From the NCBI GenBank assembly GCA_004194705.1, contig SADC01000197.1, forward strand, positions 94,913 to 158,912: a stretch of DNA of 64,000 nt, given 5' to 3'. Origin of the DNA: Ditylenchus dipsaci (Eukaryota > Nematoda > Chromadorea > Rhabditida > Anguinidae). The notes below the pieces were generated by a model that did not search any database, was not told where the DNA came from, and saw only the letters and a program-made list of their open reading frames with translations. Of this stretch, positions 42,909 through 53,700 are shown piece after piece (within the stretch, counting starts at the first letter, position 1; each line of letters starts with the position of its first letter). The position numbers were made by a program, and so were the translations under genes.

Positions 42909-43814
42909 TGCGCGGTTATTTTGGGTTATTTCACGGTTATTTTTAAAAAATTCTTATCGGAATAACTGCGTACCAAAAACGACCGAGTACCAAATTGGCG
43001 CGTATATTTCTGTGTACAGCCTCAGTCTTATCAGAATTTTCACAAGGATTCCGTTGTAAATGACAATGTCTGCAAATTTCACTAAAATTTAAAGTTCCGA
43101 AAATTTTCGGAATCTTGGATTATTTTTCAGAATTTTGTTTTTTTAAGCTACGTACACATACTGCGACTCCGCTATGAGGCTAAATTGGAGTGAGAAACCC
43201 AATTTTTTGAGCTAAGCATAGTTTTTTTGCGAGTTTTACGAGTTAACACAGCCATTTTCAAAATGAGTACCACTTTTACACCGAACTATTCCAAACGTCT
43301 CAAATTAGAATAAATCATCCGAAACCACCTTAAACAGGGTTCTCATCTCAAAATTTTGAACTCAAGTGAATTCGGCAAAATAAAGTACAATTTGGGCCTT
43401 TTTCGTCAAAAAATGCCATTTTATCCAGTGCTTGTTAAGATTTGAGCATCAAAAATAAAGATTTTGACGTAAAATGTTAAAAATTCTGAAGATTTAGGGT
43501 GCCAAATAAAGTACAAAAAATTAAATGAAGTACAGATGAGAAGTTTGACCCTAAACCATTTCAAAATGCCCTTAAAATTGCAAATACCGTATTTCCTCTA
43601 ATTGCCACCCCCACCCTCTAATTGCCGCCCCCCCCCACCCCGCCTAACTTCAAGTGGTCTGAAAAGGGCGTAATCGTTTCGCCAATGAAACTTTCTCCAA
43701 TGCGATCTCTTCGCCAACTGCATCTTTTCGCCAATGGCATCTCTTCGCCAATAATCTCTTTTCGCGTATACTCTTGATTTTGTTGGCAAATAAACAATGA
43801 GAAGTGTAAATGGG

Positions 43815-43945
43815 GACACGGACAATTCACAGTCTGGACAATTCACAGTCTGGGACAGTTCACAGTATGGGACAATTCACAGTCTAGGACAATTCACAGT
43901 ATGGACCTTTCACAGTCTGAGACAATTCACAGTCTGATCAAATTC
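43815..43945. repeat. Tandem array GGACAATTCACAGTCTG
   Basis: Seven to eight degenerate copies of a 17-19 bp unit. No opposite arm found. Related to the GACAATTCATCCC arrays at 34410-34495 and 35040-35095. Confidence 0.65.
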
Positions 43946-44551
43946 ACAAAAAAGCATCCAAAAATGCCTGAATATTAATGCATCAGGAAATTAAGTACGC
44001 AAAGCTGATTCTTTTTTTCTTCTTCTGGACTTTTTGATACCTTTTTTTCGAGATTCAATCAAAATTTCCATGTTGTAGAGGGGTGCGTAGAAGTCCATAT
44101 AAGAATTATTAAGGAAAGTCTACCCAAATTTCAGGCCTCGTAATTCCTATTCATCATCTACCCGCCCTACTGGCGCACCCGTTTACTTACACTGAGACCT
44201 ATCCCCATAGAGGTATACCTAATCTTCTGGTATAGGTATACACCTGATTTAAAGCTAGCTAACTCAGTTTGGTGGTCCGTCTTGTCAAACTGGATTTTCC
44301 ATTCAATTTTAAATCAGTAAAAATGATTTGTTTCTAACGTTGACCAAATTTTTTTATGGCCATTTTGCCGGATTTTCATCTCTGTTCATCTCAGTCAAGA
44401 GTACCCAATCTATATTTAGGGCTCGGGTGACTAAAATCGGAATTCAAGCATTATTGAATCAAATTCCCTGCACATTTTTAGGTATTATAGCACTATAACT
44501 TTTTTAATTTATTTATCTTTTATCTTTAAGCCGTCCAAGTGGATATCCACC

Positions 44552-45631
44552 TGGGGCCTATTCCAACAGTTGAAAGTTGAAAGTGTAAAGTTGAAAGTTG
44601 AAAGTGAAAGTGTTCCAAGAGTTGAAAGTTGAAAGTAGAAAGTGAAAGTTGAAAGTTGAAAGTGAAAGTTGAAAGTTGATGGTGTTCCAACAATTGAAAG
44701 TGACTCACTTCCAACTTTCACTTTCAACTGTCAACTTTCACTTCCTCCTATATATTTCTAAATTTTTAAATTCGTACATTTTGCGGAAATTCAAATTTTA
44801 CAGTTTGAACCAACCAAACCAAGTGGTCGTCCACTTGGTGCGAAAAATTTTTTTACGTTTTTCATGTTCCAAAACCTGTTTTCTGGACTAATTCGGGCAT
44901 GCTGAAGATGGTTTGATAATAGTAAAATGGCGTCTTCTCGGGTATTTTTTGAGTTTTGGTAAAGTCGAGTTTTGGTAAAATCAATTATACGTCAAAACTC
45001 AAAAAATACCCGAGAAAACGGAATTTTACCACTATCAAACCATCTTCAGCACCCCCGAATTAGTCCAGAAAACAGGTTTTGGAAAATTAAAAACGTGAAA
45101 AAAAAAATTTGATCCAAGTGGACGACCACTTGGTTTGGTTGGTTCAAACTAAGAAATTTAAATTCCGCAATTCCGCCTAAATGGGACCCCATGGTTACTG
45201 ATAATGGATTAAGACAAGGGTACTGTGGGTAAATTGATAACAATAATGATGTGTGGGTACCACTTTATAGGTATTCCCTGTTACTACTCGAGGTTGAAAA
45301 TAATGAAAAGATCCGAATTACATATCGAAATCGTAAAAAATACCCACAAATTTGGATTCTACGCAAAAATTGCATCTAGAAATGACCAAAACCGAAAAAA
45401 TTTTACTTTCAACTTTCACAAAAAATCGGACCACCTATTTCAACCCACCGATTTTTACCATCTACTTTCAACTTTCAACTTTACACTTTCAAGTGTTGGA
45501 GCACTTTCACTTTCAACTTTCTACTTTCAACTTTCAACTTTCACAAATTTCACTTTCAAGTGTTGGAACACTTTCACTTTCAACTTTCAACTTTCTACTT
45601 TCAACTTTCAACTGTTGGAATAGGCCCCTGT
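44552..45631. mobile_element. Foldback with CTTTCAACTTT satellite TIRs
   Basis: Perfect 24-bp terminal match beginning GGGGCCTATTCCAACAGTTG on both sides. Arms are arrays of AACTTTCAACTTTCAAGTG-like units (44568-44740; 45405-45617). A second foldback (44790-45175; CAAACCAAGTGGTCGTCCAC tips) is nested within. The core between holds no transposase. No clear target duplication. Confidence 0.7.
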
Positions 45632-45902
45632 TCAGGTTGTACCTATGCTGAGTTTTAGAGTTTGAGTAGCTAAAACCACAATTTCAGTTCAGACAAACAT
45701 TACTCCATTACTTTTAGGTTAGAAAAACGGTTTGTTTTATTTGCAAAAAAAAAGGGCCGATGAACTGGGAGAATCCAAGTCTCCTAAAAGAATCCCATTG
45801 TATGTCTCGTGTTGATTGTGGTGTGGTTCAGAATAAAGTGTTGACTGTTGTATCTCCCCTGTCCGGTGCCGGAGGATTCTTGTAAAACCTTACTGTATCC
45901 AC

Positions 45903-46205
45903 CAGTGTTTTGCTGAGGAGACTTTTTGTGAGTGAGAGTGAGTGAGAATGACATTTGTCCTCAGAGCCTGTGAGATTCTCACTAAAAGTGAGAATTACCG
46001 TATTTCCTCTAATAGGAGCCCTTGGGCGCTTATTTTTCAAACCCCCAAAAATCTGAAAATTTTGGGGTTGATCTCGAAAATTTTGATTGCTCAATCAAAA
46101 TCTGAAACGCGGAATCAGTAAAGTTTGTGGGAGTTAAGAAAACGCACTAAACATGTCAGAAAAATGAGTGAGATTCTCACTCGGAGTGAGCTCAGTGAAA
46201 CACTA
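45903..46205. mobile_element. hAT-like element with GAGTGAGAATCTCAC satellite
   Basis: Ends CAGTGTTTTGCTGAG and, from the right, TAGTGTTTCACTGAG. Flanks GTATCCAC (45895-45902) and GTATTCAC (46206-46213) form an 8-bp duplication with one mismatch. Holds a CCGTATTTCCTCTAATAGGA block of the other MITE family. Confidence 0.7.
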
Positions 46206-46749
46206 GTATTCACCCACTGGGTATCGAACCTGAGAGATCATCTATTCGCTATCAGATGTGTACCTCATTCAAAGAATTAAATCACATTTACACTTCTCAT
46301 CGCTTATTTGCCGAAGAAATCAAGAGTATACGCGAAAAGATGCATTGGCGAAAAGATTCCATTGGCGAAAAGATTCCATTGGCGAAAATATGCATTGGCG
46401 AAATGATCTCATTGGCGGAAAGATGCTCTTTGCGAAATGGTTTCATTGGCGAAAAGATGCAGTCTCAATTGAGGTAATTTTTTAGAGGTCTAGGCCAGTT
46501 TGGTGCAGCTTTGAATGTTTGGTTAATGGTGTGGGAGAGGGCGGTTGTTAAGTAGTAGGTTTTGGGTGGATTGAGGTGATAAAACTATAAAAATTTGCGA
46601 ATAGAACTTTAATCAGGTCAACAATTGCTCAACTTTTCAGAAAAATCACTAGTAACTCGTGATCCAGAACTCTATAAAGTTGTCGCATAAGTTCGTTTGT
46701 TTTTTTGTAAAAAGTGTATAAATCTTCATTTTTAAAATGAATAAACAAA

Positions 46750-47095
46750 ATGTTATATGCCGTTTAGTGACTCTGTTTCTCCTATTTCGGATAATACATC
46801 ACACTTTATTTTTCAAAACAATTTTCAGAAAAAAAACAATGAAACCACACTGGAATACACTGGAATAGCTTTTTTTGGGAAGGAGGGGGGGGGTACAATG
46901 GAATAGGTCCTTATTTTTGGGGGGGGATACACTGGAATAGCTTTTGGGGGGGGGGGGGGATGTACAATGGAATAGCGGCAAATTATCAATTAAATTGTTT
47001 CATTGTTTTTTCTGAAAATTGTTGTGAAAAATGAAGTGTGATATATCATTCGAAAGAGGAGAAACAGAGCTACCAAACGGATATAACATTTTTTT
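46750..47095. mobile_element. Foldback with G-run/TACACTGGAATAGC core
   Basis: Arms ATAACATTTTGT... are imperfect; the better inverted block contains TTTTTCTGAAAATTGTTGTG (46805-46845; 46995-47035). The core is 3-4 copies of a unit with TACAATGGAATAGC and a G run of 8-12. Confidence 0.5.
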
Positions 47096-47457
47096 TTTAT
47101 TCGATGAAAAGAATTATCCTGCGTACGCCACTGGTGTTCACAATGGCGTCGGAGTCGGAGTCACAGTATGTGAACAGTTGCACGAAATCGTAGTTGGAGG
47201 CGGAAATTCACATACTCCTGAGTAGTCGGAGGCGGAGTCGCAGTATGTGAACGTAGCTTTAGTAAAATTTGCAAACATGCTCATTTACAACCTTATACGC
47301 AAAAACAGCCTTTTCTCTGGCATCAATTTGAGTATTAACATGTACATGATAATGTCCACGAAATTACTTAGAAAACCCAACGTAGCAAACTAATTTATCA
47401 AAAATGTAACTGTTTTGGTTATTACGATTTTCGGCGGAAACAGGGTACAGTCAAACT

Positions 47458-47549
47458 TCTCTATAAGCTACACCTCGGGACCGGACTCAGGTGTAGCATA
47501 TAAGGAGGTGTAGCTTATATGGAGTGTAGCTTCTAAAGAAGTTTGACTG
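47458..47549. mobile_element. Pogo-like MITE upstream of the IleRS gene
   Basis: Ends CAGTCAAACTTCT and inverse AGAAGTTTGACTG with TA on both sides; internal GTGTAGCTTATA repeats. It lies about 200 bp before the synthetase start. Confidence 0.7.
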
Positions 47550-47749
47550 TAGAGCCATTTTATGAATTTTTAATTGACTTCTTGTGGTTAAGCAAAAACT
47601 GAGAATACTCGTTTTTTTAATAGAAGTTGTTCCGCAAGCGCTTGCTTTTATGATAAAAGTTTTATCACGGTTTTATAATCAGTTGTGGGAATGCACAAGA
47701 AAGTCTAAAAAGTCCACCTGAAAATTTCAGGTTATTGAACCATTGTTCC

Positions 47750-50700
47750 ATGTCATCAAAAGCAAAAGTATTTCTGCCAAAACATCATTTTTGGACAAAG
47801 TCAAAGCTGTTGAGCGAGCAGCGAGGGATGCTAATCTTGCAAAGTGGGTAAAATAGGCGAATTCTACCAATGGCAACAGAAGAGACTAGGCAGCAACAAC
47901 ACGAAATCGTAAAATTTTTCTTTAATAAACGACTTATTCTACTGTTTCTTCTTTAGCTTTTGCTTGCTAGATGGTCCTCCTTATGCAAATGGTCAATTAC
48001 ACGTAGGGCACGCAATCAACAAAATTCTGAAAGACTTCATTGTGAGAAGTAAAGTGGCTACAGACGGATGTCGTGTTCTATTTCGGCCAGGATGGTAAAT
48101 GTTTTGGTTTTCAAAGTCTTCACTAAACCTTCTGGTTTTAGGGACTGTCATGGTCTCCCGATTGAGCTTAAAATAAAAAAAGATGACGCATCGGTAGTAC
48201 ATTTTAAGCACTCTTATACATCATCTAGCATGTAAGTGAAACATTTTCAGAATAGTACTGAGCCGTTAAAGATTCAAGAAAAAGCAGGCGAAGTGGCGCG
48301 AAGCTTCATCCAATCTCAAATGGGCACCTTCAAAAAGTGGGTGTTTCAGCGATTGGGGTAACTACTATTACACGATGGATCGCCAATACATAGTCAATCA
48401 GCTGAGAATTTTTGCTAACATTTATGAAAATGGTTACGTATTTCGGTCTTACAAGCCTGTCTATTGGTTAGCTGTTTTTTACTACGGTCATTGTATTCCC
48501 TATTTCAAAAATTCAGGTCTCCCAGTTCAAAAACTGCATTAGCTGAATCAGAGTTAGTCTACAAAGATGGTTTCAAATGCAAATCGGTCTATTTCCGCTT
48601 CCAGGTGTGTGTGTGTGTTATGCAGTAGAGTTGGCCCGGAGTTCCGGTTACCTGGAATTCCGGTCTTTTTGGATTCCGGTTCCGGTCGCGAAAAGTATGC
48701 AATTCTGTTCCGGTTTTCACAAAACTAAAATTCCGGTTCCGGTCCAAACATCAATTCCGAGCCCAACTGTATCATAATTTTGCTCTTGCTCGGCTGATTT
48801 CTAACGCCCATTTTTAACTTTGAACGAATTTTTTGTGTTAAATATCAATAAACTAGGTCTGCAGGCGCCTATCGGCGCCTATGCCGTTCGGGAGCATTAG
48901 TTGTTCGGGCACTATTCTTGGAGTTCGCGAACATAAGTGGTTTATTTACATTAGTAATTCGGGTAGATTAATCTTTCGAGTGCGTTAATGGTCAAGGTAG
49001 ATCATTCACCCTACCTACTCTATCTTCTTTACCCTTGCCTACCCTCGCCTATGCTCGACTATCCTCGTCTACTATAACGTACACCTGACCTGGTCCCAGG
49101 GTGTACGTTATATCAAAGTTTTACTATAGAGATTCCACCTGAACACTCAACTGTACTATCTGGCTACCTACCACCCTAACTGGTCATACACCCACCCTAC
49201 TTTGCAGGAAAGTGGGCTTGAACACAAAAATTCATCTTAAATACAGGCTAAAATGCAACATCACCAATTTGGAGGGAAGAAAAAAATTTTTAGAAGCAAT
49301 TTCAAGTATACGTGTTTGTGCTTAAAGGACCATTGCTGTCTACGGCTACGGAAATTTGGACTTTTTGAATTGGCGGGGGACAGCTAAATTACTGCGAAAT
49401 ATTTTTTGAATTATTTTTTTATTTTCTTTTTAAGTTATAATTTATGTGAATTGGTCGAAGCGAGTATCATAATTAAGTTGTAGTGCAGTGGCTGTGTTAG
49501 ATCTTGTCCGATCTGGCAATGTCAAGCAACGTCGGGCTCGACTAGTAGATTGTTCAAAATTTTGGAAAATTTTAATTCGCAAAAAAAAAATTCAAAAAAT
49601 ATTTCGCAGTAATTTAGCTGCCCCCGCCAATTCAAAAAGTCCAAATTTCCGTTGCCGTAGACGGCAATGGTCCTTTAAGAGAAAGCCAAGATGTTGTACT
49701 TGAGGGTTCTGCAAAGATATCCTACATTAATTCGCCAAAATGGCAGAAAAGTGGCCTTCAAAACGAAAATTTACCCAATATCCAGGCGAAAATACACCAT
49801 CTCCAATTTGAAGGACTTAAAAACTTTTATAAAGCCATCTCATTTTTCCGGTTACGTGCTTAAAAGACTGCCAAGAAGTTTAATTTTAGGGTTTTGGAAA
49901 GATACCGTAACCACTCTATTAACTCCCCACCCTCTAATGAGCTTAAAGCAAACATTTTGCAAATCCGTTTTTTGCGTTTTCTTAGTTATTACTAGATTAC
50001 CTAATTGCGGGCGACGGTCTTTTTTGTCCCCGGTCATTTCGTCCCCTGGCCTTTTCGTCCCCAAAGCCGCCAATTTGAAATTTCAAACAGGTTCAGATCC
50101 ATGTGGTAGCAGACATTTTTTTCTTGAATGACAGTCATATATTTGTATTTATAAGACCCGTGAGCCTCAGGATGATAGTGTAATCCCTGGTACCTCCTCT
50201 AAATGGGTATCCACCTCCAGAATCCGAAATATTTTTAATTGAAAGTAACTAAAAATTATTGTACCTATCCATAATTAGTTACTGAACGCTGTTTTATAAT
50301 GCTATAACATCAGGAACCCTAGTTCTGGAGTTTTTTCCTATGAATAGTTTTCTATCCTGTAGGGAATCCGCGTGATAGTATGAAGGTTGTAGTACCGAGA
50401 AAGTAGTACTTAGTGGTAGTAACAAGGCAGTGACTATGAATCGGTACTCAGGTGGAAGTGCCTCGGTGATGGTACTTGGGTGGTGGTAGATAGTAATTTC
50501 TAGTTAGTGGTACTTAAATGGCAGTACTTAGTCGACAATAGCTAGATTGTATATTAGACTATTTTTTGCAAAGCATCTGACCATGCTAGCAGCTGGATCA
50601 TTCGGATCTGCCATGCACCAACTAAACCAAGTGGTCGTCCACTTGGATCGAATTTTTTTTACGCTATTGGGAAATCCAAACTTGTTTTTCGCACTAATTC

Positions 50701-53700
50701 AAGCATTCTAAAGATGGTATGACAGTGCTAAAATTACGTTTTGCAAGATTTACGAAAACTGTGATAATACCGTCAAAACGTAGTTTTACTACTTTCAAAT
50801 CATCTTTAGACTGCTCGAATAGGTACAGAAAATAAGTTTTGGAACCCGAAAACGAAAAAAAAAATTTTGACCCAAAAAAATTTAAATAGACGACTACTTG
50901 GTTTGTTGGTACATTTGCCATCCAGCAAAACTGCGGTTGGTTCATAGAATGATATTCAAAATATTCAAAATATTCACCCACCCGAGTGATAATTACCCGA
51001 GGATTTTGGTTGATGGAAATCTCAATTTGTTTCCAACAAACTTGACTCCCTAGACGATTTTAAGGCAATAAAGAGGTTTGTTATGAATTCGAACTAAATT
51101 TTGATTTTCAGGCTATCCAGGTGTATATTCACCTGACCAGAAGGTACCTACCCTATGTATGGAGTCGGGGTGGGTAAAATTACAAATTTGGTCCTAACAA
51201 ACCGTGGTGCGCAAAACAGATAAATTTATCTGAACGATAAATTTATCTACCAGATACAATTTTATCTGACAGATAAAACTTATCTGCCAGATAAAATTTT
51301 ATCTGATAGATAAAATTTTATCGGTTAGATAAAATTCGATGTTTAAATGAAAATCATTAAAAAAATAAATATTGGGTTGCACACTTGCAAATCTATAGAA
51401 ATTTTTAAGCACAATAGTGATTAAAATAGCTAATGGGTTTCCATATTTTTCAGCTAGGATTTCTGGCGAAACCATTAAATATTTTAGTCACTATTATTCT
51501 TCCAAATTTCTATAGATTTGCAACAGTGAAACCCATTTTTTAATTTTCTAATGATTTTTATTTAAAATTCGAATTTTATCTGACCGATAAAATTTTATCT
51601 ATCAGATAAAATTTTATCTGGCAGATAAAATTGTATCTGGCAGATAAGTATATCGGTTCAGATAAATTTATCTGTTTTGCGCACCACGTAACAAACCCAA
51701 TTCCTGACACAATTTTAAGTTAGAAAAAGTGTTTACTATCCCCATATTTGAACCTGTTTGAAAATTTCAAATTGGCGGTTTTCGGGGACGAAATGACCGG
51801 GACGAAATGACCTAGTGCTCCTAATCATGATTTTTTGGGGGTGTCTAAAAACCATTTTTATGCAACAATTTTGCTACAAAAAGACTAGAAATGCAATTTT
51901 TAAAGGGATAAGGGCTGTATTGGAAGGGGAAGGGAATAATATAGGGGCCACTTTTTAAAGGGCCTGACCTCTTCCTACTCGGTGGTCCCCCGCCAATTCA
52001 AAAATTTTCCCTTGATCATTGGACTTCTGTACGGATTTTTCCGCTACGTTTCTAACAAAACTAAGCCTAAAATCAAATTTTAGGCTTAGTTTTGTTAGAA
52101 ACGTGGCGGAAAAATCCGTACAGAAGTCCAATGATCACGGGAAAATTTTTGAATTGGCGGGGACCACCAAGTAGGAAGAGGTCAGGCCCTTTAAAGCCAT
52201 GTTTGGCCATTTTTTCACTGTTTACCATGTTCTTAAACTGGGCCGTGGCAAAAGTTATTCGCTACTAGCGCCAATGTGATCTATTTTCAATAGCTTTTAG
52301 GTCCTTAATTTTGACAAGGCAAATATTGCTGGTTTGGATGACCTGCCTACCTCGACATCTAAGAATCCGGTGCATGTTTATGCTCTAGTCTGGACAACCA
52401 CTCCTTGGAATTTGCCTATGAATAACGCCATTGCCTATTCGTCAAATTTTCAATATTCCGCTATAGAGATAATAGGTTCAAGCGAGTTAGTGATTTTATC
52501 TATTATTTGTTGGTCTTATGCAAACATTTTAGTGGCCCCATTCGTGAGATCTACATAGTTGCTTCTGAATGCGTTGAAAATCTTAGAAAAACATTGAACA
52601 AGGATATTAGGACTTTTGGCACATTTGCTAGCTCTGCTCTTCAAGGACTCTTCTACAGGTCTCAACTGCATAATGAACTAGCGCTTCCTTTTTTGTCTTC
52701 AAGTAATGTCAAAAGGTCGAAAGGTACTGGCTTGGTTCATACTAGTTATGCACATGGATTGGATGATTACAATGTAAGATTCGTCTCTTACGAATTTGTT
52801 AGCCAAGTGGTTCTAGGTGTCCTTTCTCATAAAGAAATGCTGAATGCTACGTGGATGAGGAAGGTCGCTATATGCGTCACATGGGCCACATATTAGAAGG
52901 CAAAGAAGTATTATCGGAAGAAACTTCGCTTGTTGTTTTGGAATCGTTTAAGAAGAATGTGCTTAAAGTAACAGATTTTTTCAAAAGCAGACCATGTGAC
53001 TGGAGAACAGGCAAGGTTGCTGTGTTTGAATCGTTCTGTCTCTATTCTACGAATAAACATTTTTTAGCCGGTGCTCATTCGTAGTTCAGAACAGTGGTTT
53101 TTTGATGTCTCCAAAGTCGGAATACAGTGCGCTGAGAGAATGTCTTCCAATGAAATTGAAATTTCAAGCGGCAAAACAGGTTTTCCTTGTTGTTCTATTT
53201 TCTAATGCTTAAAAATTGGTTGAATTTATAGGTCTAAGAGAGAAACTGATAAGTCAACTTGTGACTAGGCCTTTTTGGTGCATCTCTCGTCAACGAGTCT
53301 GGGGAGTTCCTATTCCCTATCTTGTCGACAAAGAAAGTGGTGAAACAAAGACTAGTACAGAATTTATTCGTTTTGTTGCTGATCTCATTTTGAACAATGG
53401 TACTCAAGTACCTGGGGAACATCCTACAAATCTCTGGTGGAAGATTTCACTAGAGGACCTCCTAAAGCATGAGGTAAATGTGTCTTTTTTGTTCGTCATT
53501 TACATTTTTTAGTGTTGCCCAAAAGATTTTTCTGCCCTTGCGAGTGCTAACTTCAAGAAAGGAACTGATATCATGGACGTTTGGCTGGATAGTGGCGTTG
53601 CATGGCACACTGCTCTTTCTGGTTGGACAAACCGAAGCATGCTTTCGTCGACGTTGTATTGGAAGGAGAGGATCAATTTCAAGGGTGGTTCCAAACATCT

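Larger units (their letters stand above)
39735..43018. mobile_element. Outer element with GGTGGCAGAAAAAAGC satellite TIRs enclosing a MULE
   Basis: The outer ends AGGCTGTACACCGAAATATA and, from the right, AGGCTGTACACAGAAATATA are followed inward by arrays of GCTTTTTTCTGCCACCTTTT (39850-39950) and the complement (42660-42760), then by TATGTCATAATTT and its complement. The MULE at 40293-42462 lies between them. A pogo-like MITE (42789-42908) interrupts the right arm. No target duplication was identified. Confidence 0.65.
43147..47262. repeat. 4-kb nested palindrome of several satellite foldbacks
   Basis: The outermost matching ends are AAGCTACGTACACATACTGC (43146) and the complement at 47239-47262. 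Inside lies a pair of TTGGCGAAAAGAT arrays (43675-43765 and 46330-46460) bordered by TCAAGAGTATACGCG or complement. Within those are the CTTTCAACTTT foldback (44552-45631) and a hAT-like element (45903-46205). A G-run foldback (46750-47095) lies between the inner and outer right arms. This reads as layered insertions over an old foldback. Confidence 0.5.
48610..52297. other. IleRS intron 5, filled with nested transposons
   Basis: From left: a CAGTnG...-ended satellite element with ATTCCGGTTCCGG units (48627-48768), a partial pogo-like end (49067-49133), an AAAGGACCATTGC foldback (49322-49680), and a CATTTCGTCCCCGGT foldback (about 50008-51820). The last contains a CAAGTGGTCGTCCACTTGG foldback (50615-50945) and the GATA-array element (51203-51688). 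Then comes an F1 fragment split by a GGGCCTGACC foldback (51957-52197). No exon seen inside. Confidence 0.65.

Noticed and set aside
43600..43640. Poly-C/poly-G tracts as structured regulatory sites
   Set aside because: They occur at ends or cores of several foldbacks (1428, 2290, 38560, 39615, 46880-46960) and are explained as element parts.
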